Below are positions 1-10,198 of a stretch of 64,000 nucleotides of DNA, piece by piece. Both the position numbers and the translations under genes were made by a program. Within the stretch, counting starts at the first letter, position 1. Every line of letters begins with the position of its first letter. Source of the stretch: Miscanthus floridulus (taxonomy: Eukaryota; Streptophyta; Magnoliopsida; Poales; Poaceae); the NCBI RefSeq assembly GCF_019320115.1, contig NC_089584.1:107897799-107961798 (forward strand), written 5' to 3'. The notes beneath the pieces are model-generated. The model was not told the origin of the DNA, searched no databases, and was given only the letters and a program-made list of their open reading frames with translations.

Positions 1-1400
1 CGGTGAGCTCCAGGATCTCCTCCAGACCGCCGTGGTGCAGCAAGCCGAGGGTTCCACCTCTCGACGGCGTGGGGGCGCCTTGGACCTTCCCATGGCACTG
101 CCTTGGTAGAATAGGGAGGCCTCGGTATGTCCTGAGCCTGCTCGGGCACTGATAACCCACTAGGTCCCCTTGCTGCTCGACTGCCTCGGCAACCAACGCG
201 AGGCGCAGGGAGACCAAGAGGTGGTCAGCAGGCAACGATGCCACGACAATGAGGGGCCCGCTCAGGGCTACCATCCACACTAAGGTGGCCGTTATGATAG
301 TGAGGAGGACCACGGTCCTTCACCTGAACCACCTGGCCCTCGAGTCTTCAGCAGAGCCATCCGCTCTGCTCATTTCTTGGCCCAGTTTCAGCAACCAGCC
401 AACCTCACGAAGTATAGCGACGAGACCAATCCTAAACTTTGGCTTGCCAATTACCGTCTGGCTTGTTAGCTAGGTGGCGTGGATGATGACCTGCTCATCA
501 TCCGCAACCTCCCCTTGCTCTTGTCAGACTCAGCGTGAGCCTAGCTTGAGCACCTTCCTCCCTCACAGATCCATGACTGGCGCAACTTGGTTAGGATCTT
601 TGTTGGGAATTTCTAGGGCACATACGTGTGCCCTAGAAACTCTTGGGACCTTAAGAGCTATCACCAGAAATTGGACGAGTCTCTCTGAGACTTCATCCAG
701 CGCTTCTCCAAATAGTGCACTGAGTTGCCCAGTGTCGGTGACTCGGAAATTGTCTAGGCTTTCCTTTCTGGCACCACCTGCCGAGACTTGGTTCGAGAGT
801 TAGGCTGGAACGTGCCGCGCTCGGTCGCCGTGCTCCTTGACATCGCCACCAACTTTGCCTTAGGTAAAGAGGCTATTGGGGCCATCTTCCCCGACAACGA
901 CGCCAAAGGGAAGCGAAGGGATGAGGCCCCCGAGGCCTCAGCTCCCTACCTCCCAAGAAAAAGAAAAAGGGTCGCCAGGGGAAGCAGGAGGTCCTCAAGG
1001 CCGATCTGGTCATGGCCGTAGAGCACAAGAATCCCCGAGGCCCTAGGGGGCCCAGGCTCTTTGACGACATGCTTAGGAAACCCTACCCTTACCACTAGGG
1101 CTTGGTAAAGCATGCCCTCGAGGATTGCTCCATACTCCGGTGTTACTACACCAAGCTCAGGCTCCCCGACGACAATGCCAAGCAGAAAGGCACCGGTGAC
1201 CGGGACAATGACAAGGACGATGGGTTCCCCGAGGTGCACAATGCCTTCATGATCTTTGGCGGACCCTCGGCGTGCCTTATGGCATGCCAATGAAAGAGGG
1301 AACGCCGAGAGGTCTTCTCAGTCAAGGTGGCCACTCCCTGATACCTCAGCTGGTCTTAGGAGGAGATCACCTTTGATTGAGATGACCACCCCAACCATGT
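1..1400 (+). pseudogene. Tat-1 gag (degenerate)
   Basis: Gag-type retrotransposon protein that would form the capsid-like particle. Between about 420 and 840, conceptual translation in shifting frames gives the plant gypsy gag core: a PKLW-like start, a VDDDLLIIRNLP stretch, a WLEHLPPSQIHDW segment, and DFIQRFSK followed by FLSGTTCRDLV. In-frame stops and frame changes occur at least every 100-200 bases. A basic Lys/Arg-rich stretch lies near 950-1020. The start codon is not in the window or is unrecognisable. The protein cannot be made as one piece. Confidence 0.75.
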
Positions 1401-2034
1401 CCTGAATCTCGGGCAGTACCCACTCATTGTTGACCCGATCATTGGCAACACCCGACTCACCAAGGTGTTGATGGACGGAGGCAGTGGCCTCAACATCCTC
1501 TACGCCAACACCCTAGAGCTCTTGGAGATCGACCGGTCACGGCTCCGGGGTGACGCCACGCCTTTCCATGGCATTGTGCTGGGGAAACGCACGCGACCCC
1601 TTAGATGCATCGACCTTCCCGTTTGCTTTAGCACCCCCTCCAACTACCGCAAGGAGGTCCTTACCTTCGAGGTGGTCAGGCTCAGGGGAACCTACCATGC
1701 CATCCTGGGGTGACCGTGCTACGCCAAGTTCATGGTAGTCCCCAACTACACCTACCTCAAGCTCAAGATGCTGGGTCCCAATGGCGTCATCACGATTGAG
1801 TCCACGTACGAACATGCATACGACTGCGACGTCGAGTGCACCGAGTACGTCGAGGCTCTCGTGGAGGCCGAGACCCTCATCGCCAACCTTGACCGACTCG
1901 GTGGTGAGGCGCCTGACTCCAAGCATCGCATCGGAACGTTCAAACCCACGAAGGCCATCAAGCTCATCCTAGTTGACCCCGCCTACCCCGACGACCGGGT
2001 GCTGAGGATCAGCGCCACCCTCGACATCAAATAG
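1400..2034 (+). pseudogene. Tat-1 protease (retropepsin-like)
   Basis: Aspartic protease domain of the gypsy polyprotein, which would cut Gag-Pol. The active-site motif reads VLMDGGSGLNILYA (from about 1465), keeping the catalytic Asp. The frame continues through YHAILG, where a TGA at 1711-1713 replaces the Arg codon expected in the GRP motif. It then resumes from AKFMVVPNYTYLKLKMLGPNG to a TAG at 2032-2034. The TGA fits a CGA to TGA change, as seen at other points in this element. The RT frame starts directly after. Confidence 0.8.
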
Positions 2035-2040
2035 GAAGCC

Positions 2041-2950
2041 ATGCTCATCGACTTTCTCCGCGCGAATGCCAATATGTTCGCATGGAGTCCCGCGGACATG
2101 CCGGGCATACCAAGGGAGGTCGCCGAGCATGCCTTGGACATCCGGGCCGGCTCCAGACCGGTGAAGCAGCGCCTACACCGATTTGACAAGGAAAAATGTA
2201 GGACTATCGGCGAGGAGGTGCAGAAACTCTTGGCGGCCGGATTCATCAAGGAAGTATCACATCTAGAGTGGTTGGCTAACCCTGTGTTAGTTAAGAAGAA
2301 AAATGGGAAGTGAAGGATGTGTGTAGACTACACCGGTTTGAATAAAGCCTGTCTAAAAGTCCCCTTCCTATTACCTTGAATCGATCAAATCGTTGACTCC
2401 ACTGCGGGGTGCGAGACCCTGTCCTTCCTTGATGCGTATTCTGGTTACCATCAAATCAAGATGAAAGAGTCTGACCAGCTCACAACTTCTTTTATCACCC
2501 CGTTCAGCATGTACTGCTATGTGACTATGCCTTTCAGCCTCAGAAACGCAGGGGCCACATACCAGCGGTGCATGACCCAGGTCTTTGGCGACCACATTGG
2601 GTGAACAGTCGAGGCCTATGTAGATGACATTATGGTCAAGTCTAGAAAGGCTAGGGATCTCATTGATGACCTGAGGATAGCCTTCAAATGCCTTAGAGAG
2701 AAGGGCATCAAGCTCAACCTCGAGAAGTGTGTGTTCAGGGTCCCCCGAGGCATGCTCTTGGGATTCATAGTCTCGGAACACAGCATTGAGGCCAACCCAG
2801 AGAAGGTCTCGGCCGTGACCAGCATGGGACCGATTCGAGACCTCAAGGGAGTGCAGAGGGTCATGGGATGCCTTGCGGCCATGAGTCGCTTCATCTCATG
2901 CCTTGGCGAAAAAGGCTTGCCTCTGTATCGCCTCTTGAGGAAATCCGAAC
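2041..2950 (+). pseudogene. Tat-1 reverse transcriptase (degenerate)
   Basis: RT domain of a Ty3/gypsy polymerase. Landmarks in order: WLANPVLVKKKNGK, a TGA where Trp is expected, CVDYTGLNKAC, a TGA before IDQIVDS, SFLDAYSGYHQIKMKESDQ, TSFITPF, and a further TGA just before AYVDDIMVKS at about 2615-2640. The catalytic YVDD box is therefore present but downstream of three stops. All three stops are TGA, which fits decay of methylated CGA or TGG codons. The open segment 2632-3201 carries the thumb region and runs into RNase H. Confidence 0.85.
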
Positions 2951-3459
2951 GCTTTTCTTGGACCCCCGAGGCCGAAGAAGCCCTCGCCAAGCTCAAAGCA
3001 CTGCTCACCAATCCTCTCGTCCTGGTACCGCTGGCCAGAGATGAGGCCCTCTTACTCTATGTTGCCGCAATGACCCAAGTGGTCAGCGCGGCTGTAGTAG
3101 TAGAGATGCAGGAAGAGGGGCATGCTTTACCCATCCAACGACCTGTCTACTTCATCAGTGAAGTGCTCTCCAAGACCAAAACACACTACCCCCACATCTA
3201 GAAGTTGATCTACGCCGTAGTCTTGGCTCGGCGCAAGTTGCGTCACTACTTCGAGTCCCACCCAATAACCATGGTGTCGTCTTTCCCCTTAGGAGAGATA
3301 ATCCATAACCGAGAGGCCTCGGGTAGGATAACCAAGTGGGCTGTTGAACTCATGGGGGAAGCCCGGACCTTTGCGCCTCGGAAAGCAATAAAGTCTCAGG
3401 TCTTGGCCGATTTTGTGGCTGAGTGGACCGACACCCAGCTACCACCAGCTCAAATTTAG
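2950..3459 (+). pseudogene. Tat-1 RNase H (first, gypsy-type)
   Basis: Connection and RNase H domain. It starts around SWTPEAEEALAKLKALL and runs through LLLYVAAMTQVVSAAVVV and PVYFISEVLSKTKTHYPHI. A TAG at 3199-3201 replaces an expected Gln. The frame reopens from KLIYAVVLARRKLRHYF to the end at 3457-3459. The second half carries FPLGEIIHNREASGRITKW and ends in ADFVAEWTD, which in Tat elements borders the second RNase H. Confidence 0.8.
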
Positions 3460-4026
3460 ACGGAGTGCTGGACTGTGTACTTCGACGGGTCCCTGATGAA
3501 GACCGGGGTAGGCGCAGGTCTGCTCTTCATCTCGCCCCTCAGAGTACACATACACTACATGGTTCGGCTCCACTTCATCGCCTCCAACAACGTAGCTGAG
3601 TACAAAGCCCTCGTCAACGGCTTGCAGATCGCCATCGAACTAGGAGTATGGTGTCTCGACATCCGGGGTGACTCGCAGCTCGTCGTTGATCAAGTCATGA
3701 AGGAGTCAAATTGCCGCGACCCCAAAATGGAGGCGTACTGCAAGTTGGTACGTCGCCTAGAAGACAAGTTTGACGGTCTCAAACTCAACCACATCACGCG
3801 GAAATACAATGAGGCCATGGATGAACTGGCAAAGATGGCCTCGGCACAGGCTCCGGTCCCCCTGAACGTCTTTGCCAGGGACCTCCACAAGCCTTCCATT
3901 GACTACACCTCAGCAGTGGAAGAGGGCCCACCAGCCGAACCCACCGCGGGGCTCGACGCCCCCTCTACCGCCGAGACTCCTTTGGCCGAGCCTGAGGACA
4001 TGAAAGTCGACAAGGAGCCTCCCTAG
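3460..4026 (+). pseudogene. Tat-1 second RNase H (archaeal-type, aRH)
   Basis: An additional RNase H domain between the gypsy RNase H and integrase, known from Tat-lineage elements. Catalytic positions are readable: Asp in YFDGS (about 3478), Glu in NNVAEYKALVNGL (about 3598), Asp in IRGDSQLVVDQV (about 3670), and a late Asp in NEAMDELAKMAS. The frame is open from 3475 to a TAG at 4024-4026 (about 183 codons), longer than the decayed RT frames before it. The last 45 or so codons are a Pro/Glu/Ala-rich linker. It would remove RNA primer or template during reverse transcription. Confidence 0.85.
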
Positions 4027-5247
4027 ACTAACCAGGACATGGACTGGTGAGTCCCGTTCCTTGATTGGCTCGCTGAGGGAGAGCTTCCTAGTGATAGGAC
4101 CAAAGCCCGATGGCTTGCACGACAAGCCAAAACTTACGTCCTCTGCAATGGCAAATTATACAGGCGAAGTCCATCCGATGTCCTCCAATGATGCATCATC
4201 GTCGAGGCAGGCCAAGCCCTACTTTAGGACTTGCACACGGGGGCCTATGGGCACCATGCGGCGCCTCAGACGCTCATCGAAAATGCCTTTCACCAAGAGT
4301 TCTACTGGCCGACGGCGGTTGCCGACGCCACCAAGTTAGTACGCTCCTGCGGGGGATGCCAGTACTATGTGCGGCAGACGCACCTCCTGGCCCAAGCCCT
4401 CCAAACCATCCCCATTACATGGCCATTTGCTGTGTGGGGGCTCGACATGGTTGGGCCTCTGCAAAAGGCCCCCGGGGGCTACACCCATCTACTGGTAGCA
4501 ATCGATAAGTTCTCCAAATGGATCGAGGCTCGTCCGATCAATCAAATCAAGTCCGAGCAAGCAGTGCTATTCTTCACTGACATCATCCATAGGTTCGGGG
4601 TCCCAAACACCATCATCACCGACAACAGGACGCAGTTCACCGGCCAAAAATTCCTGACATTCTACGACAACCACCACATTCGTGTGGCCTGGTCGGCTAT
4701 AGGACACCCAAGGACAAATAGCCAAGTAGAACATGCCAACGGCATGATCCTACAAGGCCTCAAGCCAAGAATTTACAACCGGTTGAAGAAGTTTGGCAAG
4801 AAATGGCTCGCTAAACTCCCGTCGGTCATCTGGAGCCTGAGGAACACACCAAGCCGAGCCACGGGGTTCACACCTTTCTTCCTGGTCTATGGAGCCAAGG
4901 CTATCCTCCCCACTGACTCAGAATATGGTTCCCCGAGGCTACAAGCCTACAATGAGCAAAGCAATTGCACCACCCGCGAGGACGCCCTCGACCAACTGGA
5001 GGAAGCCCGAGACGTCGTGCTGCTGCATTTGGCCAAGTACCAGCAAGCCCTACGGCGCTATCAGGCCCAGCGCATTCGAAGCCAAGACTTGAAGGTAGGC
5101 GACCTGGTGTTGAGGCTGAGACAGAGCAACAAGGGCTGCCACAAGCTGACCCGACCGTGGGAAGGACCGTACATCGTCGCCCAAGTGCTGAAGCCCGGGA
5201 CCTACAAGATAGCCAACGAGAAGGGTGAAATCCTCACCAACGCTTAG
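4027..5247 (+). pseudogene. Tat-1 integrase
   Basis: Integrase that would insert the cDNA. The open frame 4231-5247 (338 codons) begins in the N-terminal zinc-binding region (a His pair in HTGAYGHH, Cys pair CGGC). The D,D,E core follows: Asp in WGLDMVGPL, Asp in TIITDNRTQF, Glu in SQVEHANGM. Next come WSLRNTPSRATGFTPFFLVYG and the C-terminal GDLVLRL and GPYIVAQV strands, ending in a TAG. TDNRTQF has Arg where TDNGTQF is usual, which may impair activity. Sequence 4027-4230 holds the broken link region. No chromodomain is present, as expected for Tat. Confidence 0.88.
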
Positions 5248-5848
5248 AACATAGAATAGCTACGTTGCTTTTACCCTTAAATTTCCAAGCATTGTATATA
5301 TTGTTTCTCGGAATACAATTGAGAAGCGTTCTTTAGTTGTTCTAATTTTTCGAGAAACCCCCTCGAGCCCATCACGGGTCTCGGCAATATGATAACACTG
5401 TAAGGGAGACTCGGCTCTACCTCTGCAGAACCAAGCCTCCCTCCGGGGCTAGATGGGGGACTCCCCCCTAAGTCCCACGCACCATTTTTAGTCATTTTTT
5501 GAAAAAAAAATCCTACGCCAAACTCTCTGGCACGCTCTGACAAATCGGTTGTAAAAAACCCAAGGACTGAAAAGTCTGTTCCAGGGATAGAAGGCCGGTA
5601 GAGTCGTGAGATGGCCTATGCCCCTAGGCTATGGCACTCCCTCACCACCTTTCGCCCAAGGGGCATCTTAGGTTCCAAGGAGGTTTTTTGCAAAAGAAAT
5701 CTGATCAGAGACAACAGAGGGCAGAGGCTCAGAAATATAAGAAAAACGATTAAGAAACACGAGTACTTTAAAAAGAGGCCTCGATGGCCACAAGCGTTAC
5801 GATACAAAGTTAATCCCTATTCTATTTACATGGCCTCTGGGGCCTAGG
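5248..5848 (+). other. Tat-1 spacer between integrase and antisense ORF
   Basis: No convincing coding sequence. It contains a short poly-A stretch near 5503-5511 and a Glu/Lys-free, low-complexity block. In Tat elements this is the non-coding gap where the sense polyprotein and the antisense ORF converge. Confidence 0.6.
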
Positions 5849-8656
5849 TCAAGGCTCAGGGCCTCTAGCATCGGCAGACGGTGGGGGAGGGACCACCTCC
5901 TCTTCGAACAGCTTTGCCAACGCTATGCCGAGACCCTCTGCCGCCTCCATCAGCTTTGCGACCACCTCGTTAGCCTCCTCCTCATCATTGGGTAGGACGT
6001 AGCCATCGCTGGTGGCTTGGAAGTCAATACCGATGTAGTGTGAGGCAATGACGGCCAGCGCGCGCTTGACACCCGTGTGCAGCGCTCCTCGAAGCCGCTC
6101 GCGCACTTGGCCGCTCAACGCAATCAGATGGTTCCCAAGGGAGCTGCCTGACTGAACCCCCTCGACCTCCAGGGCCTCGCAGGTGGTACGAGCGGCACCT
6201 TTCAGCGTGTCGTGCTCCCCGATCTCGGTCTCAAGCACCGCCTGCACCGCGATGGAAGCCTTGGCTGCTCGGGTGACCTCTGCCTCCAACTCTGCGCCAA
6301 AGGAAACAGAGTGAGGTTGAGTGCAAAGGAAAACAAGCCAAAAAGCGATGGAAGCCTATGGGACTCACCCCTGGCCTTTTGCTCCCAGCATCGGGCCTTG
6401 ACCCGAGAGGCCTCGGCTTTCTCTCCCCAGCGCTGGGCCTCGACCCAGGAAGCCTCAGCCTTTTCCATTAGGCGCTGGGCCTCGACCTAAGAAGCCTCGG
6501 CCACCCTGGAAGCTTCTCTCCCTAGCTCTACATTACACCAGGGAGTTAGGAGGCAAACACAAGAAAAGCGAATAAAACGAGGGGAATAGGACTCACCCTT
6601 GGCCTTTCCCCTCCAGACCACAACCTCAGTCCGGGAGGCCTCAACCACCATAAGGGCCTCATCCAAGGTGCCTTTCGTTAGCTGGTGCGCACTCTGCTCT
6701 ACTCCTAGCTGCCCAGCAAGGACCTTGCCCGAGGCCGTCGCTTCTTCGGCCTGGGACCTGAAGGCATCCCGATCACCGGCGACATGGGTCAGCTCCTCCT
6801 CCAACTCCTTGACCCACGCCGCCAAAGGGGCGACCTGCTCTTGGGCCATGGCCACCTCAACCTTTGCATCAGCACAACAAAGATGAAGGTCCTCCACCTC
6901 CATGCTCCGCACCGCCAGAAGCTCGTTGGTGCTCGCAAGCAGGCCCTTTTGCCGCTGGAGTTGGTCCCAGACATCCCTCTCCCACCGGAGAAAGACCGAC
7001 TTCCCAAGGGACCGGGTCTCAAGCTCTTGGGGAAGCAGAATAGGGGTCATTCACTACAAAGAAAACTAAGAAAAAGACAACACCACACGAGAAAGGAAAG
7101 CGTGAACCTAGGCAACTCCGGGCAGATCGTCGGCCACCACGGACAACGCCATCTGTAGTGAGTGCTCCACTAGCTGGCGGTATTGCTCAAAGGTGTCCCA
7201 GCACCTGGCCTCAGCCACATCCTCGAGGGCGAATAGAGGCTCCCCCTCAGGGTTGTCCCGACTCTGCCATAGGACACACGGGTGATCCCACCCACGGGGC
7301 TCGGGTCGCACCCACACAAGGGCTAAGCTTCCCTCACCCGGGGTTGGAACCGGCTACTCCATGGCGCTGGCCACCTCGGTGTCGACCACCTCCTATGCCC
7401 GGGAAGTATCGTCAGAGGAAATCGGATGGACCTCCACGTCCCGGGCGCTCTCCCGCAACAACGGTGGGCTTTGAACCAAGGGTGCCACCGAGGCCTCCGC
7501 CGCCTTCATCTCCACTTCCTGGGCCAACAGCCTCACCGTGATCACGTCAGGCTCGGTGGTCTTAGGGGCTCTGGCCTCCGCCATCGTGGCCTCGGTGGTC
7601 GTGGAGGCTCTGACCCCCGCCGCTGTAGACTCGGCGGTCTTGGGCACCCCGGCCTCTGTGGCCTCAGCCTTAGAGACCCTAGGGGCCTCGACCTCGGTGG
7701 CCTTGGCAACTGAGGGCACCTCAGCCCCATCCAACTCACGAGCCTCACCCTCGCGAGGCGCTCCCTCCCCCATCTGTGTCGGGGTTGCCTCGGCAGCCCC
7801 TCCTTGGGTGGCCAGCTCCTTCGGGTTGGTCCTCACCGACATCGCTCCACGTTGTATGGTAGCTTGCGCCTCCGCCACCCAGTGGGTGGTGGAGCCGGGG
7901 TTCACCTTGAGCGCCTTAAGGGGTGCCAAGGTAGGCACCTCCATAGGTTGCTTCTGACTAAGGACAAAACACTTATAGGGTCAGCACAAGACCAAAGAAC
8001 GAATGGAAAAACACTGTGGCTCCACCAAATATACGCTTAACTCGAGTGAGGCTGCAACCACTTTAGCACGACGACCCTCGTCGACAAAGGCAGTGGCGGT
8101 GGTAGAGGCACGGCTTCTATATCCGCCGGCCTATCCTCGATGGACCCCAATGCCCCCTTGGTCCTTTACGGGGGCAGCTGTGTCGCCTCCACCGCCACCT
8201 GCTCCACTGCTACCGTCGAGCCCACCGGGCTGACGGCACGCTTTCCCAGCGCCCGCGCCTCAGGCGTGTTGGCCTCGGCCCTGAGGCGAGCAATTGCCGA
8301 CCCTAGGGCAGCTCCTCCTCCTCCCCCTAGGAGCATCGGGCTACTTGCCGATGCCCTAGGCAACGTCTCCCCGATGTTAGGGAGATGGTCCAGGGACCCT
8401 GCCCCATCTCGCCCTCATCATCTCTGTCCGAGGCATCCATCGATAGCAACGGCGACGGGGACTCCTCCAATGGGAGTCTGTCCTTCCTTTGCTGCTGGTG
8501 GCGCTTATCTAGTTCCTCGCACGCAAGGATCTTCTTCATGCGCTTCACCACCTTGGCGTTCTTCCGCTTTTTGTGCACCTCAGCGTGCGCTCGATTGACC
8601 GCCCGCCGCCTCGTGTCCTCGGGAATGGGTGGCAGGGAGGCTCGCACGTCCCTCAT
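5849..8656 (-). pseudogene. Tat-1 antisense ORF, distal coiled-coil part
   Basis: Antisense protein region that follows the PF04195-like domain (13503-14440) after interruption by another element. Reading right to left there are a basic Lys/Arg-rich patch (8327-8656), a Glu/Ala/Thr-rich repeat region (7393-7944), and Ala/Glu/Leu-rich heptad-like segments (6487-7050 and 5849-6289). The last has ASHYIGIDFQATSDGYVLP near its middle. Open blocks end at splice-like signals: GTGAGT donors near 6366 and 6594, and a TTTGTAG acceptor near 7051. Short duplicated blocks (AEASWVEAQRW and AEASRVKARCW) occur near 6380-6480. The function of this ORF is unknown; a Gag-like, DNA-binding or silencing-related role is speculation. 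Confidence 0.65.
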
Positions 8657-9610
8657 CCCCTGTAGGAGTATGCCGTCATGACTGATGACATTGCCAAGTA
8701 GTATGCCAGAAGGAACACCAAAGATGCACTTTTTTGGGTTTAATTTCTACTGGAATGTGTTAAGGGCTGCAAAGGTGCGTTCCAGGTTGTCAACAAGGGT
8801 ATGTGCTTCCTTGGTTTTGACAACTATATCATCAACATAAGCCTCGATGGGGTCATCTTTTATCTTGTCTTTGAGGCAGGCTTGTATAGCACGTTGGTAG
8901 GTAGCCTCGATGTTCTTGAGCCCGAACGACATGGTCGTGTAGCAGTAGGTGCCAAAAGGCGTGATAAAAGATGTCTTGATCTGGTCATCCTTTTTGAGAG
9001 CGATCTGGTGATAACCAGAGTAGCAATCAAGAAAGGAAAGCAGCTCACAACCGACGGTTAAATCTACGACCTTGTCTATGCGAGGTAAGCTAAAGGGGTC
9101 TTTAGGGCAGTGTTTGTTGAGATCAGTGTAATCAACACATATTCTCCATTCATTATTCTTTTTGTGTACAAGAACCAGGTTGGCTAACCACTCTGGATGA
9201 TACACTTCTTTGATAAATCTAGCTACCAAAAGCCACGTAACTTCTACCCTAATCACCTCCTTTTTGTCGTGAGCGAACCGTCGTAGCTTCTGCTTGATAG
9301 GTTTGGCCTTACCGTTGACATTCAAGGAGTGCTCGATCAAGTTCCGAGGTACACCGGGCATGTCAGTAGGTTTCCATGTGAACACATCCACGTTGCTCCT
9401 CAAGAACTTGACGAGCGTGTCTTCCTATTTAGGATCCAGGTTGGCCCCAATAAGGGTCGTTTTACTAGGATCACCGTCGACCAGCTGTATCACCTTGTGC
9501 TCCTTGGACTTGATGTTCTTGCGTGGAGCCTCGAGCTCTAGGATCTCTAGGTGGTCGGCCAAGGTCTTCTTAGCATCGAGCATGGTCTCGGCCATGCGAA
9601 TAGAGAGGTC
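8657..9610 (-). pseudogene. RT fragment of the nested gypsy element
   Basis: Starts with a PGVPRNLIEHSLNVN motif typical of the region before gypsy RT. It continues with HPEWLANLVLVHKKNNEWR, CVDYTDLNKHCPKDPF, SFLDCYSGYHQIALKKDDQ and AYVDDIVVKTKEA, so the catalytic YVDD box is intact. A TAG at 8747-8749 replaces a Trp in the motif before KLNPKKCIFGVPSG. The frame then runs on to 8657, where the retroelement sequence ends. Confidence 0.85.
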
Positions 9611-9616
9611 GTGAGC

Positions 9617-10189
9617 CTATGCTATTTTGAAACTGTCGTCCTTACAGGTATAAGCTGCGTACACGTTGCCTCGAAGGGTTAGAACTCCTTTCTCAGTAGG
9701 CATCTTGAGCACCAGATACTTGTAATGAGGTATGGCCATGAACTTAGTGAGCGACGGTCGACCAAGAATAGCATGGTAGGCGTCATCGAAGTTAGCGACC
9801 ACAAAGTTGACATAGTCAGTGCGGAAGTGGTCTGGAGTCCCAAATTGCACAAGTAACATGATCTGCCCGAGAGGTGTAGAGCTCTATCCAGGGAGAGCAC
9901 CCCAAAACTGTGCCTCGTATGGCTTGAGGTTCGCCTGGGCTATTTTTAGGGCGGACAGACTGTTCTTGAACAGTATATCGATGGAGCTGCCGCTGTTGAT
10001 CAGTACTCTATTGAACTGAACCTTGTTGATACAAGGATCGAGGACCAGGGGAAAACGTCCTAGCTCAGGTATTGTGGCCCATTGGTCCTTTCTGCTGAAG
10101 GAGATTTCGCGGTGAGACCATGGAGGGAGCCGTGGATCGGTGAGGAGGTTGTCGGTGTTGGCCACATTCAAGCAAGTGTGGGCGAGCAA
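9617..10189 (-). pseudogene. Protease of the nested gypsy element
   Basis: Retropepsin-like region in two open pieces. The first (to 9884) contains FPLVLDPCINKVQFNRVLIN followed by SGSSIDILF. The expected active-site triplet Asp-Ser/Thr-Gly reads Asn-Ser-Gly, so the catalytic Asp appears to be lost. The second piece (9617-9859) carries TPDHFRTDYVNFVVANFDDA and YHAILGRPSLTKFMAIPHYK, the conserved region after the protease core. A frame change separates the two pieces. Confidence 0.75.
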
Positions 10190-10198
10190 CTTGCATTC

